A DNA stretch of 57,289 nucleotides from Bacteroidales bacterium (GCA_028691975.1 JAQUYF010000005.1:1-57289); one strand, 5' to 3'; counted from the first letter of the stretch, positions 1 through 8,336 are shown. Notes: generated by a model from the letters alone, not told the origin. Made by a program: numbers and translations.

Positions 1-161
1 ATATACACAAAACCCAGACGCGCAGCGAAAAACACATCCAACAATGGTAGTTCATGCTGATAGTTAGTTACTAAGAAGCTCATTTTTGTGTGCTAACGGC
101 ATGTATATTAGACATAACTTACTATATTACAGATCTTTAGTATTTGTAGTCGTCACAATAA

Positions 162-690
162 TCCTGCAACAGCGACACATGAATTGTGGCTGCTACGAGA
201 TGTCCCTTTCGGCGCCAACAAATGCGCCTCAAAGGACATTCTCGTCTTCGCCAAACTGAATCTTACTGCAGTATGATTTCTCCGGCGATGTTGCAGTACC
301 AATAAGTTGTCAATATGGTCATTCTTTACGTCGAAGTCTATTATGTGGGCGAGCACGAATGGAATGACATCTGGGCCATATTTTGCCGATACAGCCAAAT
401 ATTATGAAATAAGATGTAGAATGGCAAAAGTAGTATAGTGCGTATTATCAGTATGTTACAAATATGGCTATTCTTTATGTCAAAGTTTTGTGTCTGACAT
501 AGGGATTAACTTATGTGGTAACAAATTGTTAACATGGTTTTACGAATAATACTACTCCCTATATCTCGGTTAAATCTGTCTCTGGAGTGTGTATTGTGTC
601 GGATATAGGGATTGGTCCGCGTTGCAATAGGTTGTAATACTGAGTCTTACGAATGATATCAATCCCTATGTCTCGGTTGAGTGTATCTCT
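162..690. repeat. Dispersed intergenic repeat, copy A
   Basis: This non-coding stretch is clearly similar to 33413-34375. Shared blocks include the one around 198-310 and the blocks beginning at 424 and 481. Its 3' half contains two tandem modules about 106 bp apart. Each starts with a GAYATAGGGATT block (496-507 and about 602-613) and ends with a complementary TCCCTAT block (556-565 and 663-672), so each could fold into a hairpin. A short reading frame on the minus strand at 153-398 is shared with the other copy, but I judge it a by-product of the repeat. Confidence 0.8.
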
Positions 691-705
691 GGCGGTTGTC
701 CCACT

Positions 706-1055
706 ATGATGGTAGTTTGTGAGTGGTAACTTGTGATTGGTAGCTTTGGGATGGTGGCTTGGAATGATAACTTGGGAGTGGCAGCCTTAAGATGTTAGAT
801 TATGAGTTGTAACTTGTGGTGGCAGATTGTGCTGGTAACTTGGGAGCGGTAGCCTTAGGATGGTAGATTATGAGTGGTAAATTGTGATAATAGCTTGTGA
901 GTGTAGATTGTGATGGTAGCTTGTGAGTGGTAGATTGTGCTGGTAACTATAGAATGGTTACTTTAGGAGTGCAGATTGTGCTGGTAACTTGGAGTGATAA
1001 CTTGTGATGGCAGCTTGTGAGTGATAGCTTTTGGGTGTCAGCTGTGGGTGGAAGT
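706..1055. repeat. Degenerate TGGTAGCTTGTGAG-type microrepeat
   Basis: About 20 imperfect copies of a 14-16 bp unit resembling TGGTAGCTTGTGAG or TGGTAACTTGGGAG run head to tail with small indels. The sequence is strand-asymmetric (G and T rich). Unit length varies, so it is neither a codon-phased repeat nor a CRISPR. Slippage-driven expansion is the simplest reading. Confidence 0.75.
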
Positions 1056-1105
1056 TTGGAATAGATTGTTTGCTGATTCGTGTTATTAGTGTTACTTTTG
1101 CGCAT

Positions 1106-1178
1106 AGTTCGATTCGTTCAGTTCGTTTGGTTCGTTCGATTCGTTTGCGCCGTTCGTTCGATTCGTTCGGGTCGTTTG
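1106..1178. repeat. ATTCGTTCG simple-sequence block
   Basis: Short TTCG, GTTCG and ATTCG units are repeated for about 70 bp directly upstream of the SUMF1-domain gene. The unit is unrelated to the neighbouring GT-rich microrepeat. Confidence 0.65.
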
Positions 1179-1212
1179 AATTTGATCAAATAAGCAATAA
1201 TAACAATATAAA

Positions 1213-2046
1213 TTGAATGATATGAAGCAATTACTATTAATGACATTTCTAACTGCGACGATTTTAGTTGGCGGAAGTTCTATTTGCATGGCGCAAGAAA
1301 ATCCTGAAAAACAAACGATTACTGTGCAAAATAATGGGATGACAGTCTCGTTTGATATGATTTACGTGCAGGGTGGTGAGTTTTGGATGGGTGCCACAAG
1401 TGAACAATCTAAAGCTGCTTATGACGATGAAATGCCTTCTCACAGAGTTGCTGTCAGTGATTATTATATTGGAAAGACCGAGGTGACTCAGGCTCTATGG
1501 TTTGCGGTTATGGGAGAATCGCCTTCACAGGATGAGGATAAGTGGAGTGATGATTATGGTCTTGGTGATGATTTTCCGGCATATTATATTTCATGGAATC
1601 AGATTAGCTATTTTATAACTAAGTTGAATGGACTTACAGGCAAAAAATTTAGATTGCCGACTGAGGCTGAGTGGGAATATGCTGCGCGCGGAGGTGCAAA
1701 AAGCCAAAAATTCAAATTTAGCGGTAGCAATACTATAAAAAATGTTGCATGGTATGTTGATAATAGTCAGCCGGTTGCTCATAAAGTTGCTTTGAAGACT
1801 CCTAATGAACTTGGGTTGTATGATATGAGTGGTAACCTGTTTGAATGGTGCAGTGACTGGCACGATGACAATTACTATAAAAGTAGTCCTGTTGACAACC
1901 CCAAAGGTCCTCAGGATGGTTATATGAAGGTCTTGCGTGGTGGCAGCATGAATATGAGTGCGTCCGGCTGTCGCGTGTCCTATAGGTATAGTAATGATCC
2001 CGGAGATGTATATTATCGCAACGGTCTCAGACTGGTTTGTGAATAG
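1213..2046 (+). CDS. SUMF1/formylglycine-generating-enzyme-like domain protein, exported
   Basis: The 277-residue protein has an N-terminal signal peptide (hydrophobic stretch at about residues 6-25, ending near CMAQ) followed by an SUMF1/FGE-sulfatase fold. Visible family motifs are GGEFWMG, the KTEVTQALW block, RLPTEAEWEYAARGG, GNLFEWCSDW, and the C-terminal RGGS and GLRLV blocks. True formylglycine-generating enzymes use a pair of active-site cysteines near the C-terminus. Here only one Cys (in SGCRVSYR) is seen, so sulfatase activation is doubtful and a binding or other SUMF1/EgtB/PvdO-type role is as likely. Two ATGs are possible (1213 and 1222); the second gives a more typical signal peptide beginning MKQLLL. 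The gene stands alone between repeat-rich spacers. Confidence 0.85.
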   Translation: MNDMKQLLLMTFLTATILVGGSSICMAQENPEKQTITVQNNGMTVSFDMIYVQGGEFWMGATSEQSKAAYDDEMPSHRVAVSDYYIGKTEVTQALWFAVMGESPSQDEDKWSDDYGLGDDFPAYYISWNQISYFITKLNGLTGKKFRLPTEAEWEYAARGGAKSQKFKFSGSNTIKNVAWYVDNSQPVAHKVALKTPNELGLYDMSGNLFEWCSDWHDDNYYKSSPVDNPKGPQDGYMKVLRGGSMNMSASGCRVSYRYSNDPGDVYYRNGLRLVCE

Positions 2047-2424
2047 GTCTGTATTATCCTGATTTATAATAATTGCCGTGCTTCTGCATCGCTACTTGGT
2101 GTGGTCCCGGTTGTCTATGCTTGGCGGTGTCTGTCTGTCGGTTACTGAGGTACGGAGTCGGTTATGGAATCGGTATAGCTACGCGATGGAAGTATCGCTT
2201 GGTGAAGTCTCGCTTGGAGTAGTATCGTTTGGTAGAAGTCTTGCTTGGAGAAGTCTCATTTGGTGGAAGTATCGCTTGGTGAAGTCTCGTTTGAGAAGTC
2301 TTGGTGGTGAAGTCTCGTTTGAGAAGTATCGGTGGGTGAAAATCTCTGTTACTGCTGCGTAGTGGTGTATGTCTATTAGTTAGTGATGTATGGAGACGGC
2401 ATTGCTTCTTGGTGAAATTATTGG
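2047..2424. other. Intergenic spacer with microrepeat
   Basis: No supportable gene is seen. An open frame at 2078-2362 is mostly made of the microrepeat at 2186-2342 and has a biased Ser/Arg/Leu/Val translation, so I did not call it. The end of the spacer leads into the promoter of the aminotransferase gene. Confidence 0.6.
2186..2342. repeat. AAGTCTCGCTTGGTG-type microrepeat
   Basis: About nine imperfect copies of a 15-17 bp unit (GAAGTCTCGCTTGGTG or GAAGTATCGCTTGGTG) occur in tandem. The unit differs from those in the other spacers of this window. Confidence 0.75.
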
Positions 2425-2453
2425 TTGTTTTTGACTAAAAAATGTTACATTTG
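2425..2453 (+). promoter_or_regulatory. Bacteroidetes-type promoter for the PatB/MalY-like gene
   Basis: A TTG at 2425-2427 lies 18 bp before TACATTTG at 2446-2453, matching the Bacteroidetes -33/-7 consensus (TTTG and TAnnTTTG). Transcription would start near 2460, about 20 bp before the ATG at 2483. Confidence 0.65.
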
Positions 2454-2482
2454 TTGGATATAAATGAGTGTAATATTTGGAT

Positions 2483-3673
2483 ATGAGTTCAAGTTTTGAC
2501 AAAGTTATTGACAGAAGGGGTACGGGGGCCATTAAGACTGATCTTCTGAAAAAGCGTTTCGGAAGAGAGGATCTTATCCCTTTGTGGGTTGCGGATATGG
2601 ATTTTCAGACCCCCGATTTCATAGTGAAAGCCCTGAAACGCCGTTTCAGTCACGAAATATACGGCTACAGCGTGCCTCCGGACAGTTATTGGGATGCTAT
2701 TATCAATTGGGAATTAACTCTCCACGGATGGAAGTTTACTCGTGAGGAGCTGACATTTATACCGGGTATTGTGCGGGGTATTGGTTTTGCTATTCAGTGC
2801 TTTACGAAGCCAGGAGACAAAGTGATAATACAACCGCCGGTCTATATGCCGTTTATTCATGTTCCTCAGGATAATGGCAGGGAGTTGATATATAATCCTT
2901 TAAAGTACTCAAGAGAAAATTATGAGATGGATTTTGATCAGTTGGAAGAGTGTATGGCATATCGACCTAAGATGCTGATTTTGTCCAATCCTCATAATCC
3001 TGCCGGAAAGGTGTGGAGCAAAGAGACGCTCATCAAGCTGTCCGATATTTGTGAAAGGCACAATGTGCTGGTAATCTCAGATGAGATTCACGCAGATATG
3101 GCTCTTTACGACTATAAGCATATCCCGTTTGCTACCGTTTCTGACGGTGCTGCACAAAATTCAATCACATTCGGAGCTCCGACCAAGACTTTTAATATTG
3201 CAGGCTTGGTCAGCTCATTTGCCGTAGTGCCAAATAAGGAGATAAGGGAGAAGTTTTTTCACTACCTGACGGTAAATGAGTTGAATTCTCCTACTTTTGT
3301 CTCATATATTGCGACTGAAGCTGCATTTACGAAGGGAAAGAAGTGGAGAGAGAAGATGTTGGAATATGTGCAGGAAAATGTGGATTATGTATTTGATTAC
3401 ATAAGTGTTAATATTCAGACCATCACAGTTGTCCGTCCAAATGCCTCTTTCTTGATCTGGCTTAACTGTAAAAAGTTGGAGATGGATCATGGTCAATTGA
3501 TCGATCTCTTTGTCAATCAGGCTCATCTTGCTCTTAATGACGGTGAGGCTTTCGGCCCTGGTGGAGAAGGTTTTATGCGAATGAATGTAGGGACTTCGCG
3601 CCTTGTGCTGGAAAAGGCTCTACGACAATTGACGGATGCTGTAAATGCTTACTTGTCACTGAAGAAAGAGTGA
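2483..3673 (+). CDS. MalY/PatB-type PLP-dependent C-S lyase or aminotransferase
   Basis: This fold-type I PLP enzyme of about 396 residues belongs to the MalY/PatB branch, whose members commonly cleave cystathionine or cysteine to pyruvate, ammonia and a thiol. Signature regions are the N-terminal RRGTGAIKTD block, PLWVADMDF, the SNPHNPAGKVW segment that contacts the cofactor, SDEIHADM, and the Schiff-base lysine in GAPTKTFNIAGL. The C-terminal arginine that binds the substrate carboxylate lies in the FMRMNVGTSR block. A TTG codon at 2477 is an alternative start, but the ATG at 2483 is preferred because it lies just after the promoter. The gene appears monocistronic, with 36 bp to the next gene. 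The exact substrate cannot be read from the sequence. Confidence 0.9.
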   Translation: MSSSFDKVIDRRGTGAIKTDLLKKRFGREDLIPLWVADMDFQTPDFIVKALKRRFSHEIYGYSVPPDSYWDAIINWELTLHGWKFTREELTFIPGIVRGIGFAIQCFTKPGDKVIIQPPVYMPFIHVPQDNGRELIYNPLKYSRENYEMDFDQLEECMAYRPKMLILSNPHNPAGKVWSKETLIKLSDICERHNVLVISDEIHADMALYDYKHIPFATVSDGAAQNSITFGAPTKTFNIAGLVSSFAVVPNKEIREKFFHYLTVNELNSPTFVSYIATEAAFTKGKKWREKMLEYVQENVDYVFDYISVNIQTITVVRPNASFLIWLNCKKLEMDHGQLIDLFVNQAHLALNDGEAFGPGGEGFMRMNVGTSRLVLEKALRQLTDAVNAYLSLKKE

Positions 3674-3709
3674 TCACTATATTATTATTTTCATATAAAA
3701 CTTAAATCT

Positions 3710-4705
3710 ATGCATAAAAAACTTATATTTCTGATACTTGCCTGTGCCATGGTACTTTCCTCGTGCGAAGAGCAAAAACCGACAGTACAAAAAGAAGAGT
3801 GGTCGATAGTCCTTCACGCCGGAGCAGGTGGCTCTCAATTGATGCCTAAAGATACTGAAGATCAGTATAAAATATTTCTAAATGAGGCACTTACAGTTGG
3901 AAAGACAATTCTTGAGAATGGGGGAAGTGCGCTTGATGCCGTAGAGCAGACAGTGGTTTACCTTGAAAATTGTCCGCTGTTTAATGCCGGGAAAGGAGCT
4001 GTTATGACCATGGACGGACGTCACGAACTTGATGCTTCTATTATGGATGGAAGCAATCTTATGGCCGGTGCCGTTGCCGGTGTAACCGATATTAAAAATC
4101 CTGTTAAAGCTGCCAGGCTGGTTATGGAGAGGACACCGCATGTTTTGCTTATTGGAGAAGGTGCCTCTGCTTTTGCCAGGGAGCAAGGGCTTGAAATAGT
4201 GCCTAATTCATATTTTACGACTGAAGGTAAAAAGGCAGAGTTAGCAAAGCTGTTAGAGCAACACGCTCAAGGTGAGCCGCATGGTACGGTTGGGTGTGTG
4301 GCTCTGGATAAGAATGGAAATATAGCAGCTGCCACATCTACCGGAGGTATGGCAGGGAAAAAGTGGGGCAGGGTAGGTGATGCTCCTATTATCGGTGCTT
4401 CCACGATTGCCAATAATGACGTAGTAGGAGTTTCCAGTACTGGACACGGGGAGTTGTGGATCAGACAATCGGTTGCACACGATATATATGCTCTAATGGA
4501 CTATAAAGGACTTTCTCTTAAAGAGGCTGCCCATGAGGTTATCTGGAACAAGATTGACAAGATGGAAGGCTCCGGTGGAGGAGTGATCTGCATTGACAAG
4601 AATGGAGAGATTGTTATGGAGTTTGATACTAAGGTTATGAACAGAGCATGGGCCAAGTCCAGTGGTGAGTGTGGCGCTGCCGTTAATCCGGTTGTCAGTG
4701 AGTAA
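3710..4705 (+). CDS. Isoaspartyl peptidase / L-asparaginase, Ntn-hydrolase family, lipoprotein
   Basis: The 331-residue protein carries a lipoprotein signal peptide (lipobox LSSC, Cys19), so it should sit on the periplasmic side of a membrane. The rest is a plant-type asparaginase (IaaA, Ntn-hydrolase): HAGAGG near the mature N-terminus, GGSALDAVE, FNAGKGAV, and the autocleavage/nucleophile motif HGTVG with Thr193. The family autocleaves before this Thr to give alpha and beta chains. It releases Asp from isoaspartyl dipeptides or hydrolyses asparagine. The stop codon overlaps the next start by one base (TAATG), so it is translationally linked to the symporter that follows. The pair suggests release and uptake of a small amino acid. 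Confidence 0.93.
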   Translation: MHKKLIFLILACAMVLSSCEEQKPTVQKEEWSIVLHAGAGGSQLMPKDTEDQYKIFLNEALTVGKTILENGGSALDAVEQTVVYLENCPLFNAGKGAVMTMDGRHELDASIMDGSNLMAGAVAGVTDIKNPVKAARLVMERTPHVLLIGEGASAFAREQGLEIVPNSYFTTEGKKAELAKLLEQHAQGEPHGTVGCVALDKNGNIAAATSTGGMAGKKWGRVGDAPIIGASTIANNDVVGVSSTGHGELWIRQSVAHDIYALMDYKGLSLKEAAHEVIWNKIDKMEGSGGGVICIDKNGEIVMEFDTKVMNRAWAKSSGECGAAVNPVVSE

Positions 4706-5904
4706 TGAAGTATTTTAAGAAATTAGGTCTGTTACCTAAGGTACTGTTAGCTATAGCGTTAGGTATTGTATTTTCGTTTTTTACGCCTGATTGGGCCGTA
4801 AGGGTATTCATCACACTTAATTCGATCTTCAGCAATTTGCTTGGGTTGGTAATTCCGCTTTTGATAATAGGACTTATCGCTCCTGGGATTACGGAACTTG
4901 GTCGCGGTGCCGGTAAATTGTTGCTGATTACTGCCGGAATAGCATATCTGTCAACCATTCTTTCCGGATTTTTCTCCTTTTTTACATGTGAATGGGCTTA
5001 CCCTAAATTTCTTGGCGGCTCGATAATGTCTCTCGGAACTTTGGATATGTCAGGGGGATTAACTCCTTATTTTACGATAGAAATGCCTCCGGTCATGAGC
5101 GTTACGACGGCGCTGGTGATTGCTTTTATGATAGGTCTCGGACTGACTCTTGTCAAGGGGGATACTTTTCGCAAGTTGATGACCGACTTTAGAGATTTGA
5201 TCTATGTTATTATTTCTAAAGTGATTATACCTTTTTTGCCAATTTACATTTTTGGCATTTTTCTGCAAATGGGAGCGGAAGGAAAGGTTATGGCTGTAAT
5301 GGGAATGTTTTTGAAGATTATTGTAATTATTGCAATAATGCACATCTTACTGTTGCTGATACAGTTTTGTATTGCCGGAGCTATCTCTAAAAAGAATCCT
5401 TTTAAAGCGCTAATGACCATGTTGCCCGCATACGTCACGGCACTTGGAACGCAGTCTTCTGCCGCTACGATTCCGGTTACACTTGCGCAGACGCGCAAAA
5501 ATGGTGTGCGTAAGGAGATTGCAGACTTTGTTATCCCTTTGTGCGCAACAATCCATTTGTCCGGAAGTACCCTCAAAATTGTGGCCTGTGCGTATGCAAT
5601 TTCGCTGAGTTTGGGATTGCCTTCCGGTTTTGATCTGTATTCCGGTTTTATAATGATGCTCGGAATCACAATGGTTGCAGCTCCGGGAGTGCCTGGAGGT
5701 GCGATTATGGCTGCCATAGGACTGATTGCATCAATGCTGGGATTTGACGCCAATATGCAGGGGCTTATGATAGCTCTTTATATTGCAATGGATAGTTTCG
5801 GCACGGCCGGAAATGTTACGGGGGACGGAGCTATTGCATTGATTGTAAATTCTATGCATTTTACTAAAAAAGAAACAACACAAACAGATGAAGAAGTTAT
5901 ATAG
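4705..5904 (+). CDS. SDF-family (DAACS) sodium/proton:amino acid symporter
   Basis: The 399-residue polytopic membrane protein belongs to the glutamate/dicarboxylate/serine symporter family. Family landmarks are the serine-rich hairpin 1 (TQSSAATIPVTL), a TM7-like HLSGST segment, a Gly-rich hairpin 2 (GVPGGAIMAAIG), and the TM8 motif region MDSFGTAGNVTGD. In acidic-amino-acid carriers TM8 reads D-x-x-R-T; here the Arg that binds the side-chain carboxylate is Gly. That argues against aspartate, glutamate or C4-dicarboxylates and for a neutral substrate, in line with SstT/ASCT-like members. It overlaps the peptidase upstream by 1 bp and the nucleotidase downstream by 17 bp. Confidence 0.9.
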   Translation: MKYFKKLGLLPKVLLAIALGIVFSFFTPDWAVRVFITLNSIFSNLLGLVIPLLIIGLIAPGITELGRGAGKLLLITAGIAYLSTILSGFFSFFTCEWAYPKFLGGSIMSLGTLDMSGGLTPYFTIEMPPVMSVTTALVIAFMIGLGLTLVKGDTFRKLMTDFRDLIYVIISKVIIPFLPIYIFGIFLQMGAEGKVMAVMGMFLKIIVIIAIMHILLLLIQFCIAGAISKKNPFKALMTMLPAYVTALGTQSSAATIPVTLAQTRKNGVRKEIADFVIPLCATIHLSGSTLKIVACAYAISLSLGLPSGFDLYSGFIMMLGITMVAAPGVPGGAIMAAIGLIASMLGFDANMQGLMIALYIAMDSFGTAGNVTGDGAIALIVNSMHFTKKETTQTDEEVI

Positions 5905-7489
5905 ATTATTATTGTTACTGTCTATTGTTACTGCCTGTTCAGGTGCGGCAGATGGAATCCACAACCTTACTATATGTTCAACCACAGACCTCCATGGAGC
6001 CTATTTTGACTCTCTGTATGATGGCAATACTGTTAGAAAGACCTCTCTTTCAAGAGTATCTCAATACGTTAAGAGTGTTCGTAATAATGGAGACAATCTT
6101 GTCTTAATCGATATCGGAGATAATCTGCAGGGAGATCCGGCAGCATATTATTTCAACTATGTGAATACTACTGATGAACATGTTTGTGTAAGGACCTTTA
6201 AATATCTTGGTTATGATGCAGTTGTAGTAGGTAACCATGACTTGGAAGCCGGACATTCGGTCTATGACAGATTTAGAAAAGATATCGGTATCCCTTATTT
6301 AGCTGCCAATACTGTAATTACGGAGGGCGAAAAGAAGGGCGAGCCATATTTTGATCAATACACAATTGTCAAAAGAGATGGGATTAAGGTAGCCGTGATC
6401 GGTATGACCAACTCATGTATCAAGATGTGGATTAGCTCTAAACTTTATGAAGGAATAGATTTTATGCCGATTGCTGATGTTACTCAACAAGTTGTGGATC
6501 AGGTAATTGAAAAAGAGAATCCACATATTGTGGTACTTGGACTTCATTCCGGAGTCGGGACCGGCAGAGATGATGATTTGGAGGATGCTTCTCTTGCCGT
6601 AGCGAAGAGTGTCAAGGGTGTTGACATTATCTTTTGCGGACATGATCACCATCCGGATGCTCGTGTAGTTGAGAACCCTTCCGGGAATGTGATTCTTTTA
6701 GATGGTGGAAGTAGAGCTTCTGTTGTGGCGCAGTGTCTTGCCACAATTGAGATAAAAAAAGGGAAAGTGGTTGACAAGCACTTTGATTACAGGCTTATCC
6801 CGATGGCCGATTGTGAGTCGGATACTGCATATAATACTACTTTCGCTCCTGATTTTGAAGAAGTTAAAGAGTTTGCCAACGAGGAGATAGGGGAGTTGAA
6901 AGAGACTATCCATATGGCCGATGCACTTTACGGACCATCTGCCTATTTGCATTTAATTCATACTGTTCAGAATGAGAGTTCCGGAGCGGACATTTCAATT
7001 GCCTCTCCGCTTTCCACTGGTGGTGAAATCAAGGCGGGCAAATTGAAATTTTTGGATCTTGTTACCATATATCCATTTGAAAATCAGTTATATGTCATTA
7101 AGATGACAGGAGATCAGATAAAGAACTATCTTGAATATTCATACGATAACTGGATTAAGGGTAATGGTCCGTCATTTAATTATGATTCTGCCGAAGGTAT
7201 TAATTATACTGTCAGCAAGAGTGCTGCGTATGGAGAGAGGGTGCATATTATTTCCATGCAAAATGGGGAGAAATTTGATCCGGAAAAGAGTTATAAAGTG
7301 GCTATGACCTCATACCGCTTCAGTGGGGCAGGAGGCATGTTAGAAGAAGGGGCAGGAATTGACCAGAATCAGATAAAAGATCTGCTGGTGGATATCTTAC
7401 CTGAAATCAGAGTGTTACTCAACGATTATATTGTTGCAAAGAAAGAAATATTTCCAAAACGGGAGGATAACTGGAGCTTTGTTAGATAA
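5888..7489 (+). CDS. Exported 5'-nucleotidase / metallophosphatase (UshA-like), lipoprotein
   Basis: The 533-residue protein begins with a short lipoprotein signal (lipobox TACS). An N-terminal calcineurin-like metallophosphatase domain follows, with STTDLHG, DIGDNLQGDP, VGNHDLEAG (Asn-His catalytic dyad) and CGHDHHPDA supplying metal ligands. The C-terminal half is a 5'-nucleotidase substrate-binding domain, with ASPLSTGGEIKAG and FENQLYVIKMTG. Family members hydrolyse nucleotides or 2',3'-cyclic nucleotides outside the cytoplasm. The start lies inside the end of the symporter gene, so the two are co-transcribed and probably translationally coupled. Together the three genes look like an envelope scavenging unit. 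Confidence 0.92.
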   Translation: MKKLYRLLLLLSIVTACSGAADGIHNLTICSTTDLHGAYFDSLYDGNTVRKTSLSRVSQYVKSVRNNGDNLVLIDIGDNLQGDPAAYYFNYVNTTDEHVCVRTFKYLGYDAVVVGNHDLEAGHSVYDRFRKDIGIPYLAANTVITEGEKKGEPYFDQYTIVKRDGIKVAVIGMTNSCIKMWISSKLYEGIDFMPIADVTQQVVDQVIEKENPHIVVLGLHSGVGTGRDDDLEDASLAVAKSVKGVDIIFCGHDHHPDARVVENPSGNVILLDGGSRASVVAQCLATIEIKKGKVVDKHFDYRLIPMADCESDTAYNTTFAPDFEEVKEFANEEIGELKETIHMADALYGPSAYLHLIHTVQNESSGADISIASPLSTGGEIKAGKLKFLDLVTIYPFENQLYVIKMTGDQIKNYLEYSYDNWIKGNGPSFNYDSAEGINYTVSKSAAYGERVHIISMQNGEKFDPEKSYKVAMTSYRFSGAGGMLEEGAGIDQNQIKDLLVDILPEIRVLLNDYIVAKKEIFPKREDNWSFVR

Positions 7490-7496
7490 ATTGTAT

Positions 7497-7504
7497 TAAC
7501 TTTG
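7497..7504 (+). promoter_or_regulatory. -7 element upstream of the zapA unit
   Basis: TAACTTTG matches the TAnnTTTG consensus, 17 bp before the ATG at 7522. A TTTG at 7478-7481 is closer than usual for a -33 box, so only the -7 element is well supported. Confidence 0.5.
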
Positions 7505-7521
7505 CGATACTTGCATTAATT

Positions 7522-7806
7522 ATGGATGATAACTTAATAAACGGACTGAAAAGCAAGATAGGGCAAATCATATCGAGATATGAATCGCTCAAGTCCGAGA
7601 ATACGCAGATTAATGCGGAGTTATCCAAATGCAAACAACAATTACAGGATAAAAACGAACAAATAACAGAATTAAAAAAACAAATAGATAACTTACAATT
7701 GACAGAAGCATTCAGGTCTTCGTATGAAGATACGAAGGAGGCTAAACAAAAGATTGCGAAATTGATAAGAGAGATAGACAAGTGCATAACGATGTTAAAC
7801 GATTGA
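7522..7806 (+). CDS. Small coiled-coil protein encoded next to zapA
   Basis: The 94-residue protein is predominantly charged, with heptad-like Leu/Ile spacing over residues 8-60 (ISRYESLKSENTQINAELSK and on), so a long coiled coil is likely. There is no signal peptide. It is four bases upstream of zapA and shares its direction. The combination of a short coiled-coil protein and ZapA recalls the E. coli ZapB-ZapA pair that bundles FtsZ, but I cannot show sequence homology to ZapB. The division role is inferred from context. It is unlikely to be spurious: it has a promoter-like element and a Lys/Glu-rich composition typical of real coiled coils. Confidence 0.75.
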   Translation: MDDNLINGLKSKIGQIISRYESLKSENTQINAELSKCKQQLQDKNEQITELKKQIDNLQLTEAFRSSYEDTKEAKQKIAKLIREIDKCITMLND

Positions 7807-7810
7807 TGTT

Positions 7811-8098
7811 ATGGAGAAGCAGAAGATATCGTTGGTAATAGCCGGAAGGAGTTATGATTTTGTAATAGAGCCGGATAAGGAGGAGAAGTTGCGCTTGGCG
7901 GTAAAAAGACTTAATGAGACGATCCAGGACACACTGCTTAGGTTTAAAGGGGTGGATGTACAAGATGCCATGAGTATCATACTCTTCAGCAAAGAGGTGA
8001 GGATCATTGAGTTGGAGACGAAAGAAGAGATAAAAGATATATTGGACCAGTTAGAAGGTCTTAATGACCAGCTGGGCAATTATTTACTTAGCCGTTAG
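7811..8098 (+). CDS. zapA: Cell division protein ZapA
   Basis: The 95-residue protein fits ZapA in length and layout. An N-terminal beta-rich segment (KISLVIAGRSYDFVIEPDKE) is followed by a helical region that in the family dimerises and tetramerises through a long coiled coil. ZapA binds FtsZ and stabilises the Z-ring. It follows the coiled-coil gene by 4 bp. The 6S-like RNA lies immediately downstream, the same neighbourhood as in E. coli where ssrS follows zapA. The TAG stop codon (8096-8098) lies in both a TAnnTTTG element and a sequence complementary to 8267-8275. Confidence 0.85.
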   Translation: MEKQKISLVIAGRSYDFVIEPDKEEKLRLAVKRLNETIQDTLLRFKGVDVQDAMSIILFSKEVRIIELETKEEIKDILDQLEGLNDQLGNYLLSR

Positions 8099-8281
8099 TT
8101 TTGCTCTTTGCTGAAATCAACACTAAAAAATTTAACCGAGCCAACTCGATAGTTGAAGACAGGCCTGGGTTACCCCTTTGGGGGGATTCTATTTATAGGA
8201 CGTTGGAAGTCTGAGACGAATATCGGAGCTCAAATCTTATTTATTAAGATTTCTGATAGACCTTGACTAACGGCTTTTTTT
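8090..8281 (+). ncRNA. ssrS: 6S RNA (Bacteroidales type)
   Basis: This 240-bp gap between zapA and rny has no reading frame but strong folding potential. A closing stem pairs 8090-8098 with 8267-8275 (nine perfect pairs). Inner complementarity links CGATA near 8150 with TATCG near 8221. A C-run/G-run hairpin (CCCC TTT GGGG) lies near 8175-8188. The 3' side ends in CTAACGGC followed by a run of seven T, as in an intrinsic terminator. A long, mostly double-stranded RNA directly after zapA is the known position of 6S RNA, which binds housekeeping RNA polymerase; Bacteroidales carry a divergent form there. The 5' end is uncertain (8090 if processed, about 8110 if separately initiated). Confidence 0.75.
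8096..8103 (+). promoter_or_regulatory. Possible -7 element for the 6S-like RNA
   Basis: TAGTTTTG fits TAnnTTTG and overlaps the zapA stop codon. No good -33 TTG was found at the expected distance, so it may be weak. The RNA could instead be processed from the zapA transcript. Confidence 0.35.
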
Positions 8282-8336
8282 CAATTGTAAGTATTTATTA
8301 AACAGATATCTAATTAAATAATATATACTTACTCAA

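Larger units (their letters stand above)
1..1212. other. Non-coding repeat-rich region
   Basis: No convincing gene is present before 1213. The region holds dispersed repeat copy A (162-690), a degenerate short-unit repeat (about 706-1055), and an ATTCGTTCG-rich block (about 1106-1178). The short open frames here have low-complexity translations with no recognisable domain. No clear TAnnTTTG promoter was seen immediately upstream of the first gene. Confidence 0.7.

Noticed and set aside
153-398. Open frame on the minus strand with a TRMSFE..APKGTSR-type peptide, similar to one at 33360-33563
   Set aside because: Both lie in the dispersed repeat; only a short part is conserved, the frames have different ends, and no domain or start context is seen. 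Conservation is explained by the DNA repeat.
2078-2362. 94-codon frame in the spacer before the PatB-like gene
   Set aside because: Most of it is the AAGTCTCGCTTGGTG microrepeat; biased translation, no recognisable family.
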